From: Desulfohalobium retbaense DSM 5692
GTDB taxonomy: Bacteria > Desulfobacterota > Desulfovibrionia > Desulfovibrionales > Desulfohalobiaceae
Assembly: GCF_000024325.1 (NCBI RefSeq)
Contig: NC_013223.1
Span: 310,001-374,000, forward strand
DNA: 64,000 nt
Direction: 5' to 3'
The position numbers and the translations under genes were made by a program. Below the pieces are notes generated by a model. That model worked only from the letters and a program-made list of their open reading frames with translations, searched no databases and was not told the DNA's origin. Position 1 is the first letter of the stretch, and each line of letters starts with the position of its first letter. Shown piece by piece: positions 34,824 to 44,032 of the stretch.

Positions 34824-35876
34824 ATGCCCAAAAACACCCCTCTTGCCGATTTGCAACCTCGGCGCATCCTCGTCTGTCAGCTCAAGCAGATCGGCGACGT
34901 CATCCTGGCCACGCCGACGATTCAACTGCTCAAAAAACGGTGGCCGGAGGCGGAGATCCACGTCCTGACCGAGAGCAAATGCGCTCCGGTCCTGGAACAC
35001 CATCCGGCTCTGCACACCATCTGGCCCATCGATAAAGCCGCTCTGCGCCCGTTCTGGAAGGCGCTGGCCTATTATCGGCGCGTGGCTGGGCAAGGCTTTG
35101 ATCTGATCGTCGACCTCCAGCAATTGCCGCGGTGCAAATATGTCGTCGCCTTGTCCAAGGCTCCGGTCCGTTTGTCTTATCCCCCGCCGTGGTACAACCG
35201 CCCCTTGTACACCCATTGGGCCCAGCCCCAGCACGGCTACGCCGCGCGATTCAAGGCGAGCTTCCTGGCACCACTCGGGATCACCTGGAATGATGAGCGG
35301 CCCCGGATGGCCCTCACCAGGGAAGAGCGGTCCTGGGCCGAGCATTTTGTTCGGGACAAAGGGCTTAAGGCGGGTGAGCGGTTGATCGTGGCGGCGCCCT
35401 CGCACAAGGCCGCCAATCGGCGGTGGCCGGCAGCGAATTACGGCGAAGTTATCCGGTTGGCCGGGCAGGAGCGACCGGACTGGAAATGGCTGCTCGTTTA
35501 CGGCCCCGGAGAGCGGGCCACAGCCGAGGCAGTTCGCGCTGCGGCCGACAACGCCCCGGTCCTGCTCCCGTTCGAGGATATCTTTGATCTGCGCCGGATC
35601 GCCGCCCTGGTGGACCGGGCTGACTTTTTCCTCGGCAATTGCTCGGCGCCGCGGCATATGGCTGTGGCGCTGGATACGCCGTCGTTGGCCGTCTTAGGCG
35701 CCTCGAGCACGGCCTGGACCTTTCCCTCGCCCGAACACGAGGATATCGCCTCGGGCCTGTCCTGCCAGCCGTGCAATGAAGAAGGGTGTCGTTTTGACGG
35801 GGTGCCATGCCTGCGGGATCTGACTGCGTTGACGGTCTGGCAGCGATTGAGCCAGCGTTTCGATCTCCTTTCTTGA
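34824..35876 (+). CDS. Glycosyltransferase family 9 (heptosyltransferase-like)
   Basis: A 350-aa GT9 enzyme: RRILVCQLKQIGDVILATPTIQLLKKRWPEAEIHVLTE is the typical N-terminal domain, and RLIVAAPSHKAANRRWPAANYGEVI and DFFLGNCSAPRHMAVALDTPSLAVLGAS are the ADP-heptose-binding C-terminal domain. It likely adds heptose to the LPS core at the inner face of the membrane. Two Cys pairs near the end (SCQPCNEEGC) may bind metal. The ATG at 34824 immediately follows the AT-rich 8-base repeats and lacks a ribosome site; no better start is available. Confidence 0.88.
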   Translation: MPKNTPLADLQPRRILVCQLKQIGDVILATPTIQLLKKRWPEAEIHVLTESKCAPVLEHHPALHTIWPIDKAALRPFWKALAYYRRVAGQGFDLIVDLQQLPRCKYVVALSKAPVRLSYPPPWYNRPLYTHWAQPQHGYAARFKASFLAPLGITWNDERPRMALTREERSWAEHFVRDKGLKAGERLIVAAPSHKAANRRWPAANYGEVIRLAGQERPDWKWLLVYGPGERATAEAVRAAADNAPVLLPFEDIFDLRRIAALVDRADFFLGNCSAPRHMAVALDTPSLAVLGASSTAWTFPSPEHEDIASGLSCQPCNEEGCRFDGVPCLRDLTALTVWQRLSQRFDLLS

Positions 35877-35982
35877 GACCGTCCGAGCGCATTTTTGTAG
35901 AATTCAAAAACGACAGCATTCAGGGGCACTGCTGCCATTGCGGTCGAGCCCCGAGTCTTCAGGGATGGTAAAGGGCAAACAT

Positions 35983-38900
35983 ATGCCGGCAGAATCGAAG
36001 AATGTGTGGCAGAAGCAGCTTTCTGAATACTTTCGGAAGCATATCCGCAACCGCGGCAATACCTATTTCCGTGAGGGGCGCGTTCGCTTGCGTCAGGCCA
36101 CGGCCACGAGCGTTAAAGGGACCGTGGACGGCGGACAGTCCTATACCGTCCACCTCATCGCCGAGGAAGACGGGTTCCGGGTCTATTGCAGCTGCCCCTA
36201 TTTCAGTCAGGGCGGTGCCTGTAAACATTTATGGGCGGCTATTCGGGCGGCTGACGCGAAGCTCGCCGAACGGGCAGCCGCATCGAGGTCCAAGCGGGAC
36301 CCGCAATCCCAATACACCTCTTGGCGTCAGGTGTGGGGTGAGGAAGAAAATACAGCATCGTCGCAATGCGTTCCCATGCCCGGAGAGTTCTGTCCCTTTT
36401 ACGGGCTGGAGCGCTTCAGTCAGCGTTGGTACCTGCAGGTATGGCAGCGGTATATCTGCAAGGACGGCAGCATTGGACGGCGCCAGAGCAACATCACCTA
36501 CAGATTATTGGAGAAAGGACTCCTTTCCGAACCGGACCGCAGGATAATCCAATGGATGTTCGAGTCTGGTGCTTCCTTCCTTTTATCGGCCCGGGCGCTT
36601 GGAGCCGAACAACTGTCGTATCTCTTGCCGTTGCTGGCCAAAACAGAACGGTGTGCCATTTACCACAATGACAGCTGCGTGGTTGAGCAATTCAAACTGG
36701 GACGCCCAATGACAGCCGCAGCCCGCTATCAGGGCAAACTGGTGGGGAAAGAGCAGGATTTGTTCTTGAGCCGGGTTCTTGTCCTCGGCGAGCAGGAGGT
36801 TGCTCCTGATAATGTGGCGGTGTTCTTTCCCACCGAACCGTTTTTCGTGATTCACAATTCCCGCCTGTATGCGCTCCGCGAGGAGGTGGGGACGGATATC
36901 CAAGCCGTCCAAGCGAATCAACCGATCCAGGTTCCCCGAGCGGAGTTGCCGCAATTTCTGGAAACTGTGGCCAGGGCCGGAGAACTGGAGAGCTTCTCTC
37001 TCCCCCAAGAAATTGCCCCGGAGCGGATTGCGCCAGAGCATATCCGGCCTTGTCTGACGCTGGTCCCGCAGCGCGAGGCGTTACTGGGGCTGGTCTCATT
37101 TTATTACGGCGATCGGGAGGTTGCCGCCCATAGCGGAATCCGCAACGTTTTTGACGCTCAACACTGGGCGTATATTGAGCGCGACGATACGGTGGAGGCT
37201 TCTGCTTGGTCTGCTTTGCAGGCCCAGGGATTTGAACACACAGGGGAAGATGGAGTCCGCCGTGCCTGGGAAGAGAACATGGCCGAGGCCCTGCACACCT
37301 TGAGGCAGCAAGGGTGGCTGCTGCAGGCGCAGAACAAACAACGGGTCAAAACTGGTTCGGTATCCAATGTCCAGATTACCTCGGGGCAGGATTGGTTTGA
37401 TCTCTCAGCGGACGTTGATTTTGAGGGCCAGGAGCTTATGGATTTGCCGGCAGTGCTTCAGGCCTACAAGGACCGTCAACGGTTTGTGGTCCTTGATGAC
37501 GGCAGTCTTGGGATGTTGCCGGAGAAGTGGCTGGCGGACAACGGCTTGGCCTTGCAACTCGGTCGCACAGCCACGCGCAAAGAGGCCGCTGAGGACAACC
37601 CCAGCAAGGACGCACTGCGATTCACAACGGGACAAGGGGTTCTGCTCGACAGCGTCGCCCAAACAACAGACCATGTGCGCGAGGATGAGCAGTTTTCTCG
37701 CTATAGGGAAAAGTTGCACGATTTCAAGGGACTGCGCTCGGTAACGCCACCCCAGGGGCTCCAGGCCACGCTTCGGGAGTATCAGCAGCAAGGGCTCAGC
37801 TGGCTGGCGTTTTTGGAGGAGTTCGGTTTGGGTGGCATTCTGGCCGATGATATGGGGCTCGGTAAAACCATTCAGGTCCTGGCTCATCTCTTACAGGCCA
37901 AGGAACGTGGAGCTTCCGGCCAGGCTCTTGTCGTGGCACCGACATCTCTTGCTTTAAATTGGGCCAGTGAGGCCCGCCGCTTCACGCCGGAATTGGCGGT
38001 GCATCTGCATACAGGGCCACAGCGCTTTGCCTGTGAAGAGGCCTGGGAAACGGCGGATGTTGTGGTTACGACCTATGGCCTCTTGCGCCAAGACACCGTC
38101 TTTTTGGCTCAACGCGAATTTGCGCACCTCATTTTGGACGAAAGTCAGGCCATCAAGAATGCCCAGACCCAGACCGCACAGTGCGCCAGGCAGCTTCAGG
38201 CGCGTCACCGCCTGTGTCTGACCGGGACCCCGCTGGAAAACCATGCCGGGGAATTGTGGTCGCAGATGGAGTTTTTGAATCCCGGCCTTTTGGGCAGTCT
38301 CAAGACCTTTGAAGAGGTCTGGAGTGAAGCCCAGCAGAGCAATACCCCGGAAAAGTGGCAGCAGTTGCACCGGTTTCTCCGCCCCTTTTTGTTGCGACGG
38401 ACCAAAGAAGAGGTCATGGCCGACCTGCCGGAAAAAATGGAGCAGGTTGTGTCCTGCTCCATGACGCCGCAACAGGCGAAACTGTATAGTGAAATCCGTG
38501 ACCATTACCGGGCCCAGGTGTTGTCCCGGGTGGAGGAGAAGGGGTTGGCCCAAAGCAAGATGCATGTTTTGGAGGGGTTGTTGCGTCTGCGTCAGGTCGC
38601 CTGTCACCCGAAGTTAGTGGGCGGTAATGGCCAATACGAATCCGGCAAGCTTCAGGAACTGCGCGAACGGATTACGGCCGTTGTGGGCAGTGGACATAAG
38701 GCGTTGGTTTTTTCTCAATTTACGCGTTTTTTGCGGCTTATCAAGGACATGCTGGAATCGGAGGGCATAGCCTATTGTTCGCTGGACGGGCGGACTCCGG
38801 CGAAACGTCGCCAGGAGCGGGTGGCCCGGTTTCAAGATGTGGATGGACCACCTGTTTTTACCATCAGCTTGAAGGCCGGGGGGACCGGCCTCAATCTGAC

Positions 38901-39153
38901 GGCTGCGGATTATGTGTTCATCGCGGATCCGTGGTGGAATCCGGCCGTCGAGATGCAGGCCGTGGACCGGACCCACCGTATCGGACAGGATAAGACCGTA
39001 TTTACCTATCGGTTTGTGACCGAAGGCACTGTGGAAGAAAAGATTCGCACCCTGCAGAATCAAAAGCAGGAGTTGGTGCAGTCTGTTTTATCTGGTTCCA
39101 AAGGGGTGCTCAAGGAACTCAGCCGCGAGGATCTGGAGGTCCTGCTCTCCTGA
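35983..39153 (+). CDS. SWIM-domain SNF2/RapA-type helicase
   Basis: A 1056-aa protein. A SWIM zinc finger lies near residues 60-85 (VYCSCPYF with GACKHLWA). From about residue 590 a SNF2 superfamily II ATPase follows: LADDMGLGKTIQVLAHLL (Walker A), ILDESQ (Walker B), LTGTPLENH (motif III), ALVFSQFTRFLRLI, ISLKAGGTGLNLTAADYV and QAVDRTHRIGQ (motif VI). The middle ~400 residues are unrecognised. Standalone bacterial SWIM-SNF2 proteins are common; roles in transcription recycling or DNA repair have been proposed. ATG at 35983 has AAAGGG upstream; ATG 35965 is an alternative. Confidence 0.9.
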   Translation: MPAESKNVWQKQLSEYFRKHIRNRGNTYFREGRVRLRQATATSVKGTVDGGQSYTVHLIAEEDGFRVYCSCPYFSQGGACKHLWAAIRAADAKLAERAAASRSKRDPQSQYTSWRQVWGEEENTASSQCVPMPGEFCPFYGLERFSQRWYLQVWQRYICKDGSIGRRQSNITYRLLEKGLLSEPDRRIIQWMFESGASFLLSARALGAEQLSYLLPLLAKTERCAIYHNDSCVVEQFKLGRPMTAAARYQGKLVGKEQDLFLSRVLVLGEQEVAPDNVAVFFPTEPFFVIHNSRLYALREEVGTDIQAVQANQPIQVPRAELPQFLETVARAGELESFSLPQEIAPERIAPEHIRPCLTLVPQREALLGLVSFYYGDREVAAHSGIRNVFDAQHWAYIERDDTVEASAWSALQAQGFEHTGEDGVRRAWEENMAEALHTLRQQGWLLQAQNKQRVKTGSVSNVQITSGQDWFDLSADVDFEGQELMDLPAVLQAYKDRQRFVVLDDGSLGMLPEKWLADNGLALQLGRTATRKEAAEDNPSKDALRFTTGQGVLLDSVAQTTDHVREDEQFSRYREKLHDFKGLRSVTPPQGLQATLREYQQQGLSWLAFLEEFGLGGILADDMGLGKTIQVLAHLLQAKERGASGQALVVAPTSLALNWASEARRFTPELAVHLHTGPQRFACEEAWETADVVVTTYGLLRQDTVFLAQREFAHLILDESQAIKNAQTQTAQCARQLQARHRLCLTGTPLENHAGELWSQMEFLNPGLLGSLKTFEEVWSEAQQSNTPEKWQQLHRFLRPFLLRRTKEEVMADLPEKMEQVVSCSMTPQQAKLYSEIRDHYRAQVLSRVEEKGLAQSKMHVLEGLLRLRQVACHPKLVGGNGQYESGKLQELRERITAVVGSGHKALVFSQFTRFLRLIKDMLESEGIAYCSLDGRTPAKRRQERVARFQDVDGPPVFTISLKAGGTGLNLTAADYVFIADPWWNPAVEMQAVDRTHRIGQDKTVFTYRFVTEGTVEEKIRTLQNQKQELVQSVLSGSKGVLKELSREDLEVLLS

Positions 39154-39191
39154 GGAGCTTGCCGTTAGCCAGTACCACCCCTGTTACACTT

Positions 39192-39655
39192 GGAGGGGCG
39201 TGTGGCGCAGCCCATCTTCAGGATGCCTAAAACCAAGGGCGCACGCCATGCGCCCCTACAAGGTTCGACTACGGCAGCGACCATTCCATCCTGGCCGGAC
39301 CATTCTCCCGTGCGTCACAAGGCACCTATTGAAAACTACCTTCGATTCGCCATCCGTACGGGCCCGGACTTGGCGCAACGATCTCATCCAGCACTCAACC
39401 CGGTCCTACTCGTAGGGGCGTGTGGCGCACGCCCGTTTTCGGGATGCCTAAAACCAAGGGCGCACGCCATGCGCCCCTACAAGGTTCGACCACGGCAACG
39501 ACCATCCCATCCTGGCCGGACCATCCTCCCGTGCGTCACAAGGCACCTATTGAAAACCGACTTCGATTCGCCATTCGCAAGGGGCCAGGTCCTGCCGCAA
39601 CGATCTCCTCCAGCACCATCCCGGTCCTACTCGTAGGGGCGTGTGGCGCACGCCC
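39192..39655. repeat. Left REP array: two tandem ~221-bp units plus a terminal REP
   Basis: Each unit starts with GGGCGTGTGGCGCACGCCC (stem GGGCGTG/CACGCCC) preceded by GTAGG, has about 25 bases, then the inverse-facing GGGCGCACGCCATGCGCCC followed by CTAC, then about 150 bases of unique spacer. Copies of the inner element start at 39237 and 39458, and of the outer at 39192 (imperfect), 39412 and 39633, a period of 221. The pairs head towards each other and are like a BIME. The array ends five bases from the stop of the RAYT gene. Confidence 0.9.
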
Positions 39656-39659
39656 ATCT

Positions 39660-40223
39660 TTATCCTCCGAATACAGGATGGAACCCGTCCTTTTCCCAAC
39701 ATATCGGATTCATCGCGACATATTCCCGAATCACACGCAAATCTTCCTCATTGCGAATAATATGATCATGGTAATTGCGTTGCCATACCGGGCCATCCCC
39801 TCCCCCTTTCAAACAATTGTACCGCTTTGTCACTGACGCCTTGAATCCGGCAATAAAGGCCCCTAAACTCTGGCTCGCGGGCGGTATTGGCATTCGGGAA
39901 ATGTGTTTTCTCAGGGATGATTCGTCGCTGCCGTCCCGATTTTCCATATTGGCAATAACAACAATCCCATGCAAATGGTTGGGCATGACTACGAAAACGT
40001 CCAATTCAATCTCACGGCGGATATTAGCTGATTGTATCCATTCTTCCTGAACCATCTGTCCTATTCGATTAAGAACCATAGCCTCATTATGTATTTGGCC
40101 AAAAAGACATCTTCGGCCCCGAACACATAAAGTCACAAAATATGCCCCGGCCTGAGTATAATCGTAGCCATTAAGTCGGATAGATCGTCGATTCCCACGT
40201 AAAAGAGGGATAGTGTCATCCAT
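39660..40223 (-). CDS. REP-associated tyrosine transposase (RAYT, Y1/HUH family)
   Basis: A 187-aa IS200/IS605-like Y1 transposase of the RAYT group. The HUH motif is in VVMPNHLHGIVVI, and the catalytic Tyr is expected in WQRNYHDHIIRNEEDL about 80 residues later. The N-terminal RRSIRLNGYDYTQAGAYFVTLCVRGR is the usual start of RAYT proteins. These enzymes bind and cut REP hairpins. REP arrays lie on both sides within a few bases, the arrangement known for REPtrons. The ATG at 40223 with GAGG upstream is preferred over the GTG at 40229. It appears intact. Confidence 0.93.
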   Translation of the reverse strand: MDDTIPLLRGNRRSIRLNGYDYTQAGAYFVTLCVRGRRCLFGQIHNEAMVLNRIGQMVQEEWIQSANIRREIELDVFVVMPNHLHGIVVIANMENRDGSDESSLRKHISRMPIPPASQSLGAFIAGFKASVTKRYNCLKGGGDGPVWQRNYHDHIIRNEEDLRVIREYVAMNPICWEKDGFHPVFGG

Positions 40224-40262
40224 TGCCACGCCTCATTCCAATACAAAATGCACAACCCAAGA

Positions 40263-40682
40263 GGGCGCACGCCATGCGCCCCTACAGGGTTTGACAACGA
40301 TAGCGACCATTCCTAGCTGGCAGTGGCACTTCTTGGTCCATCGAAAGGCCACCAATGCAGACCCTCCGGCGGGTATCCGTACGTCCCGTGGCCAAGCGAA
40401 ATCGGACCTTTGCCAGCACCATCCCGGTCCTACTTGTAGGGGCGTGTGGCGCACGCCCAATCATCGGGTTGCCCACGAAACCAACAAGGGCGCACGCCAT
40501 GCGCCCCTACAAAGTTCGACCATGATAACGACCATTCCTAGCGGCAGTGGCACTTCTTGGTCCATCGAAAGGCCACCAATGCAGACCCTCCGGCGGGTAT
40601 CCGTACGTCCCGTGGCCAAGCGAAATCGGACCTTTGCCAGCACCATCCCGGCCCTACTCGTAGGGGCGTGTGGCGCACGCCC
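40263..40682. repeat. Right REP array: two tandem ~224-bp units
   Basis: GGGCGCACGCCATGCGCCC followed by CTAC starts at 40263 and 40488; the outer GTAGG-headed GGGCGTGTGGCGCACGCCC starts at 40436 and 40660, giving a period of about 224. The 150-base spacers of the two units are nearly identical to each other and different from those of the left array, so each side was amplified separately. It ends 30 bases before the pglB stop. Confidence 0.9.
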
Positions 40683-40711
40683 AATCCCCGTCCTGTGGCC
40701 CGTTTATTTTG

Positions 40712-42922
40712 TTATTGCCCACTCGTATCCGCTGCGCTGACCCGGTACACTCGTGTCCAGGGAAAACGGTCCTGGACGAGCTCGAAATGGGGCGCGAACT
40801 GGTCGCTCTCGCCGATGAGCATTTGCACGAGAAGCGAATTATAGACCGTGTCGTCCATGATGTAGAGTTCCCTGGACAACTGGTTCAATACGGCGTGGAT
40901 GTTGCCTGAATTCGGCCAGGAGCGGTGGTTGCGACCAGATTCGTCGATGACATCAAGGCTGACCAGGGGAACTTGGCGATCGGTGGTTTGCAGCACGCCC
41001 TGTTGAAGATCGAACTGGGCTTGTCTGCGCACTCGCTGGACGCGGCCGTGGAAGCTGTTGCCGGTTTCCAGATTCCAATTGCCGAAATAGGTAATCCAAT
41101 AGGCCAGGCGCAGGTTTTCCCAGGAAAGCACGAAGTACTGCGGATCAGGTTGCTCGGGCAGTGTGAGGTCGGTCCCGGCGTCCAAGGTGTCCACAAAGTC
41201 CTGTGCCTTTTCCGGGCCCATCGCCTCTAGTGGGGCCAGGGGTTTGGTAGGATAGTACAGGACAGAGGCCCCAGGGTTCTGGGGCTTGGTGCCGTTGTGT
41301 TGGCATTCGAGGCGTTGCTCTTTTCCGTGGGCCCCGATAAGGCGCATTAATTGGGCTGCCTTGGCTGGCGAGTTTGTGGAGTGGATTTTGGCCAGTGGAT
41401 AGAGGTGTGGGCCGCTGTGGGCGCCGCCGTCGCCGAAACTTCGTCGCTGGGCGTAGTATTGGGCCGCATAGCCGTAATCCCACCATTGCCAGAGCTGGGC
41501 GTCCTGGGGCGTATTTTCGGCCAGTTCCATAAAAGTCTGGGCGTAGATCTTGGGGATGACAGGGCCTGGGCGCAACATGTCTGCTGTATTAGAAAGTGGA
41601 CAGGAAGCAACAAAGGCGACGCAGAGGGCCCCAAACCAGAGAATCGTACGTTTCGAACTCATCGTGGACAATAGCGAGACTGTGCCGAAGCCAAGGCCAA
41701 GACCGAGCACAGGCCCCCCGTACATGGCAAATCGGTTGCCGAGTTTGAAGGAGAGGATGGACAAGCCCAAAAGCGGTAGCAGGCTGAGCGCCAGGGGGCG
41801 TTTGATGACCATCCAGGCCGTCCCAAGCAGGGCTGGGATAAAGAGGGCCCAATGCCCGGCCAAGCGGTCCATAATGGCCAGCCAATCGATATTCTGGGCC
41901 TCGCGGATACTCTGTTTGACGGTCGGGAGCTTGAGCAAGGACTCTGTTTCCCGGCTGAGATTGATTTTAGCGTAGCTCAAGGCCGGTTCGATGAGCTTGG
42001 TCACTACTGCCGCGCCATGGAAGACGGGGAAAAGGACCAGGACGCCAGCGAGCAACGCTGTACCTGTGAAGCGGGTGCGGATAATATCCGGGCGCTGCAG
42101 TCCGAGCCAGGTGATGCCGCCGCCAATGATCAATCCCACCCAACCGAGTTTTCCCAGAGCCAGAACAACGGCTAACCCGGCCCAAAAGTCCTGCCAGGGC
42201 AGGGAGCGGTTCAGCAGGCAGGCAACCCCTACGGCGGTGATCAGCACGTACATGGCAATGGGGTAGGCGTTGGGGTAGAACCAGGAGTAGGCGAGGAATA
42301 TGAGACCAGCGCCAAATGCGGCCCAATAGAACCGGGGACCACTGAAAAGCAGTTCCCTCTCAGGGGCGTCAGCGTTTTTCTTTTTTGAGGTCTGTGAGGA
42401 GGGCTTGCGAAAAGGGAAGACTTGGCCCCAGTTCTGGGAAAGAAAAGGGGTGAGCCAGTAGACCAGTGCCGCTACGAAAAGAAGCGGCAGGAAAAGCGTC
42501 AGGATATCCGTGTCCCCAAATCCAAGGCGGGTTCGTAACAGGAACCCCAAGCTGCCTGACGCCATCACTCCTGCGGCTAACCCGGCTTCAGGCCGTCTCC
42601 AATACGCGCAAAGCAGGCAAACAGGGATGGCGGCAAGCGGAGCGCAGATTGCGGGAAGCCAGAAGTTGATAACCCCCACATTAAGTCCGGTCAGGGCATG
42701 GAGCCCTGCGAGCAACTCGGACATGGGCCGGCCGACCAAGCGTCCTGCTCCTTTAGCCCCTGCCATCCAGGCGTAGGCGTCATGAGTGGCCATAAGGGGC
42801 TCACCCGCAACCCAATAGCTCGCATCAAGCCATAGCGGCAATTCCCAGAATCTCAAAAATAAACCAGCAACATAAGTCAAAAAACAAACAATTAATAACT
42901 TAGTAAAAAAAAGTTTTTTCAT
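40712..42922 (-). CDS. pglB: Single-subunit oligosaccharyltransferase (PglB/STT3)
   Basis: A 736-aa membrane enzyme that moves a lipid-linked glycan to Asn in N-X-S/T sequons on periplasmic proteins. About 11-13 hydrophobic helices fill residues 1-430. MATHDAYAW (Asp48) is the first external-loop metal site, FGDTDILTLF a second acidic motif, and QLWQWWDYGYAAQYY (WWDYG at 480-484) the hallmark sequon-binding motif. Such enzymes have been characterised in Desulfovibrio. The first ~25 codons (MKKLFFTKLLIVCFL) are AT-rich, unlike the rest, marking the edge of the AT-rich block. ATG 42922, without a clear ribosome site. Confidence 0.95.
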   Translation of the reverse strand: MKKLFFTKLLIVCFLTYVAGLFLRFWELPLWLDASYWVAGEPLMATHDAYAWMAGAKGAGRLVGRPMSELLAGLHALTGLNVGVINFWLPAICAPLAAIPVCLLCAYWRRPEAGLAAGVMASGSLGFLLRTRLGFGDTDILTLFLPLLFVAALVYWLTPFLSQNWGQVFPFRKPSSQTSKKKNADAPERELLFSGPRFYWAAFGAGLIFLAYSWFYPNAYPIAMYVLITAVGVACLLNRSLPWQDFWAGLAVVLALGKLGWVGLIIGGGITWLGLQRPDIIRTRFTGTALLAGVLVLFPVFHGAAVVTKLIEPALSYAKINLSRETESLLKLPTVKQSIREAQNIDWLAIMDRLAGHWALFIPALLGTAWMVIKRPLALSLLPLLGLSILSFKLGNRFAMYGGPVLGLGLGFGTVSLLSTMSSKRTILWFGALCVAFVASCPLSNTADMLRPGPVIPKIYAQTFMELAENTPQDAQLWQWWDYGYAAQYYAQRRSFGDGGAHSGPHLYPLAKIHSTNSPAKAAQLMRLIGAHGKEQRLECQHNGTKPQNPGASVLYYPTKPLAPLEAMGPEKAQDFVDTLDAGTDLTLPEQPDPQYFVLSWENLRLAYWITYFGNWNLETGNSFHGRVQRVRRQAQFDLQQGVLQTTDRQVPLVSLDVIDESGRNHRSWPNSGNIHAVLNQLSRELYIMDDTVYNSLLVQMLIGESDQFAPHFELVQDRFPWTRVYRVSAADTSGQ

Positions 42923-42967
42923 ATGCAAAGCATGATTTGTAGGTTGCGAGTGAATCGGATTAAAATA

Positions 42968-43762
42968 TTATTTGTAATTAAAAAAAGGGTGTAGATTTTG
43001 TAATTCATGATTCATATAATTGATATCTTCATCAGAAAATTCATCTAAATACCCTCCGATTTTTCCTTTTCGTACTTTAAAAGAGTTTGGGTCATTAATA
43101 TTTTTGGGGCGGAGAATGCTGGTGTTAAAAGAGTCGTTCTTTTCGAGATTCTGCATATTTTTAAAATCCGAGAAAGACAGCGATTGCTCAAAAGCGTCCA
43201 TTTGTGGATGTTTACTTTCTATAAAATAGGCAAGGTTAAAAAAATTAGTGTAAGGATCCAGTAGGAAATTTTCATAAGAATTCCACAGTGAATTGTTTAA
43301 TCCATAAAGCCTTGCGTGCCACTTATTAAGTGTTGAAATAATGTTTTGAATGCCGTAAACCTCATGGCGAATAAATTCATGTTTTGAGAATGATTGCGAG
43401 CTAGAAGATCGCTTTGTCATCTGATAATAGAGAGATGTTACAATGTCTCGAGGGTCTCTGTAAAGAAAAATAGATTTTTTAGAGCGTAAATATTTATTAG
43501 GAATAATGTATTTGCCGGTCAGTCGTTGAGGAAAGGTGGCTTTTGTATAGTGCTCCCATAGTTCATGAGTGAAAAAAATGTTTTTCCATTCTTTTTCTGT
43601 CTCGTCAGTAAGGTATAAGTGAAATGGGGTATTGTATTTTATGCTAAAATATTTGTTTACGAAGGTTCTAATCCATGTTCTTCCGCTCTTGCCAAGAGAG
43701 ATAAAGAATATATCTGCGTTTTTTATGCGCGTACGCCTATTTGAAATATTCCAAAAAATCAT
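42968..43762 (-). CDS. PAPS-type sulfotransferase
   Basis: A 264-aa sulfotransferase of the Sulfotransfer_1-like fold. FFISLGKSGRTWIRTFV is the 5'-phosphosulfate loop, SIFLYRDPRDIVTSLYYQ the 3'-phosphate site, and SFKVRKGKIGGYLDEFSDED the C-terminal RKG motif that closes over PAPS. It would place sulfate on a sugar or other hydroxyl. The ATG at 43762 is preceded by GGAGC and begins as its neighbour does; TTG at 43825 was rejected. AT-rich, like its neighbours, and unlike pglB, 45 bases downstream. Confidence 0.88.
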   Translation of the reverse strand: MIFWNISNRRTRIKNADIFFISLGKSGRTWIRTFVNKYFSIKYNTPFHLYLTDETEKEWKNIFFTHELWEHYTKATFPQRLTGKYIIPNKYLRSKKSIFLYRDPRDIVTSLYYQMTKRSSSSQSFSKHEFIRHEVYGIQNIISTLNKWHARLYGLNNSLWNSYENFLLDPYTNFFNLAYFIESKHPQMDAFEQSLSFSDFKNMQNLEKNDSFNTSILRPKNINDPNSFKVRKGKIGGYLDEFSDEDINYMNHELQNLHPFFNYK

Positions 43763-44032
43763 AAAAGCTCCAAAAAAATAGCTGAAAGTTGTTAAATTTT
43801 TTTGAAAATAATTATTCTGTTTCAAGTTAAAGAATAATTTGTTTAATAGATAAAAATAAAAATTTGAATTAATATTTGTTAAAAAAGAATATGTGTATGT
43901 AAAATATTTTATATGTTTTGAGTTTTTAATTTGTAATTTTTGGTCAACCTTGTCTTGTCATAATATAGATTTTTAAATTTTAAACTGAGTTAATTTTATC
44001 GTTATTTATTTAGAATCAATAATAGCAATAAA

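Noticed and set aside
39192-40682. CRISPR array
   Set aside because: The repeats are palindromic units at ~221/224-base period with near-identical spacers and a RAYT gene between them; there are no cas genes.
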